From contig NZ_VLLB01000002.1 in assembly GCF_007830455.1 (NCBI RefSeq), positions 62,001-126,000 on the forward strand: a stretch of DNA of 64,000 nt, in the 5' to 3' direction. This DNA comes from Pseudoduganella lurida (GTDB taxonomy: Bacteria; Pseudomonadota; Gammaproteobacteria; Burkholderiales; Burkholderiaceae_D). Below, in pieces: positions 61,910 to 64,000 of the stretch. The notes under the pieces are model-generated. The model saw only the letters and a list, made by a program, of their open reading frames with translations, was not told where the DNA came from and did no database searches. Each line of letters opens with the position of its first letter. Position 1 is the first letter of the stretch. A program made the translations under genes and the position numbers.

Positions 61910-63553
61910 CTATGCCTTGGCCAGCCACACATTGGCCCAGTTGTTGCGGGTCTGGTACGGCAGCTCATCGATATTGCGTACCCGCTTGCTGTACACGGAG
62001 AAGAAGTACACCTCCAGCAGCGGCAGCGTGGGCAGGTCCGCCGCCACGATCTGCTGCACGCGCTTGTAGTTCGCCTTGCGCAGCGCGGGATCGGCGCCGG
62101 ACCGCGTGGGCTCCAGCAGTTTTTCCACCTCCGGATTGCTGTACCCGGAGACCTTCGACCATGGTACACCCGGCTTGTCGCCCCGCTTGGTATAGCGCGA
62201 ATCGAGGCTCAGCTGCACGTCGCGCGACCAGCCGCCCCAGGAACTGATGACCTGGAAGTTCCGATTCGTGAAAACGTCGCGCGTCCAGGTCGACAGGTCC
62301 TTCGCGCCCAGCGATGCATCGATGCCCACGCGGCGCAGCGCCTGCCGCACGAATTCGCCCGTGCGGCGGTAGTCGTCCCCGAACGGAATGAAGTCGTGCA
62401 CCAGCTTGAAGCGCCAGCCACCCGCGCCCCGGGGATAGCCCGCCTGGTCGAGCAGCTGCTCGGCGCGTTTCAGGTCGAACGGGTACTTCGGCACGTCCTT
62501 CGTGAAGTATTCCGGGATCACGCTCGGCACCGGCGCATCGAGCGGCGCGCCATAGCCGCCCCACACCGTCTTCACCAGCGCAGCGCGGTCCACGGCATGG
62601 GCGATGGCCTGGCGCACGGCCAGCTTGCCGACGATGGGATCCTTCAGGTTGAACTCGAGCCAGTAGGTATTCGGCTCGTACTGTTTCGTGTCGATCACCA
62701 GGTCGCCCCGTTTGGCCAGCCGCGCCGCGTCGCTGAACGTGACAGGATTGCGCGCCGCGTACTGGGCGGCGCCCGTCTCCAGCGCCGCCGCCCGGCTGGC
62801 CGAATCGTTAATGACCTTCCAGACGATGCGGTCCAGGTGCGGCAGGCCCTTGATGTAGTAGTCCGGATTGCGTTCCAGGATGATGTGGCTGCCCCGCTGC
62901 CATTCCTTGAAACGAAACGGTCCCGTGCCGACCGGTTTCACGTTGTGCGGATTGGTGACCACATCGGTACCTTCGTACAGGTGCTGCGGCAGGATCACGC
63001 TGGCCTGCGTCAGGTGCCGCTGCAGCACGGGCCACTTCTGCTTCAGGTGCAGGATGACGGTGTACTTGTCCGGCGCGGTGATCCTGTCGATCACGGACAG
63101 GATCGTGCTCATGCTGATCGACCAGATCTTCTCGATCGAGAACTTGACGTCGCCCGAGTCGAACGGGTGGCCATCGTGCCACAGCACCCCCTCGCGCAGC
63201 TTCAGCGTGAGCGCCAGGCCATCGGGCGACGTGGCGAACGAGGTCGCCAGGCGCGGTTCGAAACCGCCGTTGTTATCGTCCACGAACAGGCGGTCGTAGA
63301 TTTTCGACGTGACCAGCGATATCGGGTTGGCGCCATTGATGTGCGTGGCCAGCGTGGACGGCTCCGGGAAGCAGATCGCCGTCAGCGTGCCGCCGCGTAC
63401 CGGCGTTTCGGACGGGCCCGCGGCAGGCTTCGGCGCGGCGAAGCCCACGCCGGGCAGCATGCCTGCCGCCAGCGCGGCACCGCCCATGCGCAGCAGCTGG
63501 CGACGCGCGGGAACCGGCAGGGATGCGTAGACCGGGTTGCTTGTATCGACCAT
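61910..63553 (-). CDS. Family-5 extracellular solute-binding protein (peptide/nickel/opine type)
   Basis: 547 residues. Twin-arginine-like signal (ARRQLLRMGGAALAAGMLPG), then the DppA/OppA fold: PVRGGTLTAICFPEP, LREGVLWHDGHPF and VGTGPFRFKEWQRGSHIILE are family landmarks. In other systems it delivers peptides, opines, nickel or glutathione to an ABC importer. Here no permease or importer ATPase is next to it; the only ABC genes are exporters. AGGAG seven bases before ATG 63553. The 3' neighbour starts 17 bases later. Confidence 0.9.
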   Translation of the reverse strand: MVDTSNPVYASLPVPARRQLLRMGGAALAAGMLPGVGFAAPKPAAGPSETPVRGGTLTAICFPEPSTLATHINGANPISLVTSKIYDRLFVDDNNGGFEPRLATSFATSPDGLALTLKLREGVLWHDGHPFDSGDVKFSIEKIWSISMSTILSVIDRITAPDKYTVILHLKQKWPVLQRHLTQASVILPQHLYEGTDVVTNPHNVKPVGTGPFRFKEWQRGSHIILERNPDYYIKGLPHLDRIVWKVINDSASRAAALETGAAQYAARNPVTFSDAARLAKRGDLVIDTKQYEPNTYWLEFNLKDPIVGKLAVRQAIAHAVDRAALVKTVWGGYGAPLDAPVPSVIPEYFTKDVPKYPFDLKRAEQLLDQAGYPRGAGGWRFKLVHDFIPFGDDYRRTGEFVRQALRRVGIDASLGAKDLSTWTRDVFTNRNFQVISSWGGWSRDVQLSLDSRYTKRGDKPGVPWSKVSGYSNPEVEKLLEPTRSGADPALRKANYKRVQQIVAADLPTLPLLEVYFFSVYSKRVRNIDELPYQTRNNWANVWLAKA

Positions 63554-63564
63554 CGGCGCGCTCC

Positions 63565-64000
63565 TCAAAGCCCGGCGGCCAGGCGCGGTTGCGGCAGTTC
63601 GCCGACGACCGGTTCCGGCCCTTCCGGCGTCGCCTTCGGCGTTTCCCGGCTGTCGGCCAGGTGTTTGGGACGGCGCAGCGGCACCTTGTCGTTCAGGTAG
63701 TAATTGCCGACGTCGAACAGGCGCCAGCGTACCGGATCGTGCAGCGTGTGCGTGCGCGCATCGCGCCACAGGCGGTCCAGGCCATGCTGCGGCGCGGTCG
63801 AACGCGTGCCGGCCAGCTCGAACAGCTTATTGGTGATCAGCAGCGCGCTGTGGGTACTGGCGGCGCGTACTTCCGAGACGGCGATGGCGGCGCGGGTCCA
63901 GTCGTCGCGCTGCTTGGTGGCGTACGCGCGGTCGATGAGCAGGCCGGCCCGCTCCAGCAGCGCTTCCGTGCCATGCAGCGCCACGGCCAGGTCGCCGATC
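63565..64000 (-). CDS. DszC/SfnB-like monooxygenase, C-terminal part (partial)
   Basis: The gene enters from the right edge; its start is outside the window. The C-terminal helical domain of the acyl-CoA-dehydrogenase fold is visible (WTRAAIAVSEVRAASTHSAL, TRSTAPQHGLDRLWRDARTH, and the ending VGNYYLNDKVPL), a paralogue of the monooxygenase at 49356 (VPP-type ending, LDR-WR-ART). It stops 11 bases before the solute-binding protein start and is therefore in the same operon. Probably oxidises an organosulfur compound; this is inferred. Confidence 0.82.
   Translation of the reverse strand, partial: IGDLAVALHGTEALLERAGLLIDRAYATKQRDDWTRAAIAVSEVRAASTHSALLITNKLFELAGTRSTAPQHGLDRLWRDARTHTLHDPVRWRLFDVGNYYLNDKVPLRRPKHLADSRETPKATPEGPEPVVGELPQPRLAAGL

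Overview
The window is high-GC DNA (except near 54.2-57.2 kb) with dense, mostly minus-strand operons. Gene content suggests a betaproteobacterium of the Oxalobacteraceae (Massilia/Duganella/Pseudoduganella type): a Csu-type pilus operon, many TonB-dependent receptors, plant-polysaccharide genes, several GGDEF proteins and many tiny lineage-type proteins. This assignment is inferred from content, not from a marker gene. No rRNA, tRNA or CRISPR array was seen.

Layout. 0-7.6 kb: a partial membrane sensor, a small XRE-like protein, a miniature SCPU-type secreted protein, and a chaperone-usher operon (pilin, chaperone, usher, tip protein) divergent from a response regulator with an AraC output domain. 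7.7-13.1 kb: a small orphan protein, a GAF-PAS-PAS-GGDEF protein, an intergenic stretch full of short dispersed repeats, a Crp/Fnr regulator and an amino-acid permease. 13.3-17.3 kb: a three-gene molybdenum hydroxylase (tri-haem cytochrome c, 2Fe-2S subunit, Tat-exported Mo subunit), followed by a second XRE-like paralogue.

18.1-37.4 kb: a plant cell-wall (arabinan / rhamnogalacturonan I type) utilisation region. One long minus-strand operon holds GH43, GH2, an ABC sugar importer (binding protein and two permeases, no ATPase), a TonB receptor and a second GH43. After maeB there is a second unit, TonB receptor plus a PL26-like exolyase. The receptors would admit oligosaccharides, the exolyase and exported GH43 would trim them, and the importer and cytoplasmic GH2/GH43 would finish the job. 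A FucP-type sugar transporter lies further on at 44-45.3 kb.

37.6-49.3 kb: a hexanucleotide microsatellite, a small orphan protein, a hybrid histidine kinase, a flavin reductase, a siderophore-type receptor behind a His/Cys-rich small protein, the FucP transporter, a PAS-GGDEF-EAL protein, a DUF455 protein, a KGG-repeat stress protein and a 46-residue protein with a very strong terminator.

49.4-64 kb: a likely organosulfur-scavenging region (DszC/SfnB-like monooxygenase, TonB receptor, divergent CysB-type regulator; later a second DszC-like gene, a family-5 solute-binding protein, an aldo/keto reductase and a heterodimeric ABC exporter). Between the two halves sits an AT-rich island with three divergent paralogues of an unrecognised helical protein and one more orphan, the part of the window least like its surroundings. 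Three other tiny orphan genes (7719, 17883, 37667) share an ungapped motif and form a small family of their own.
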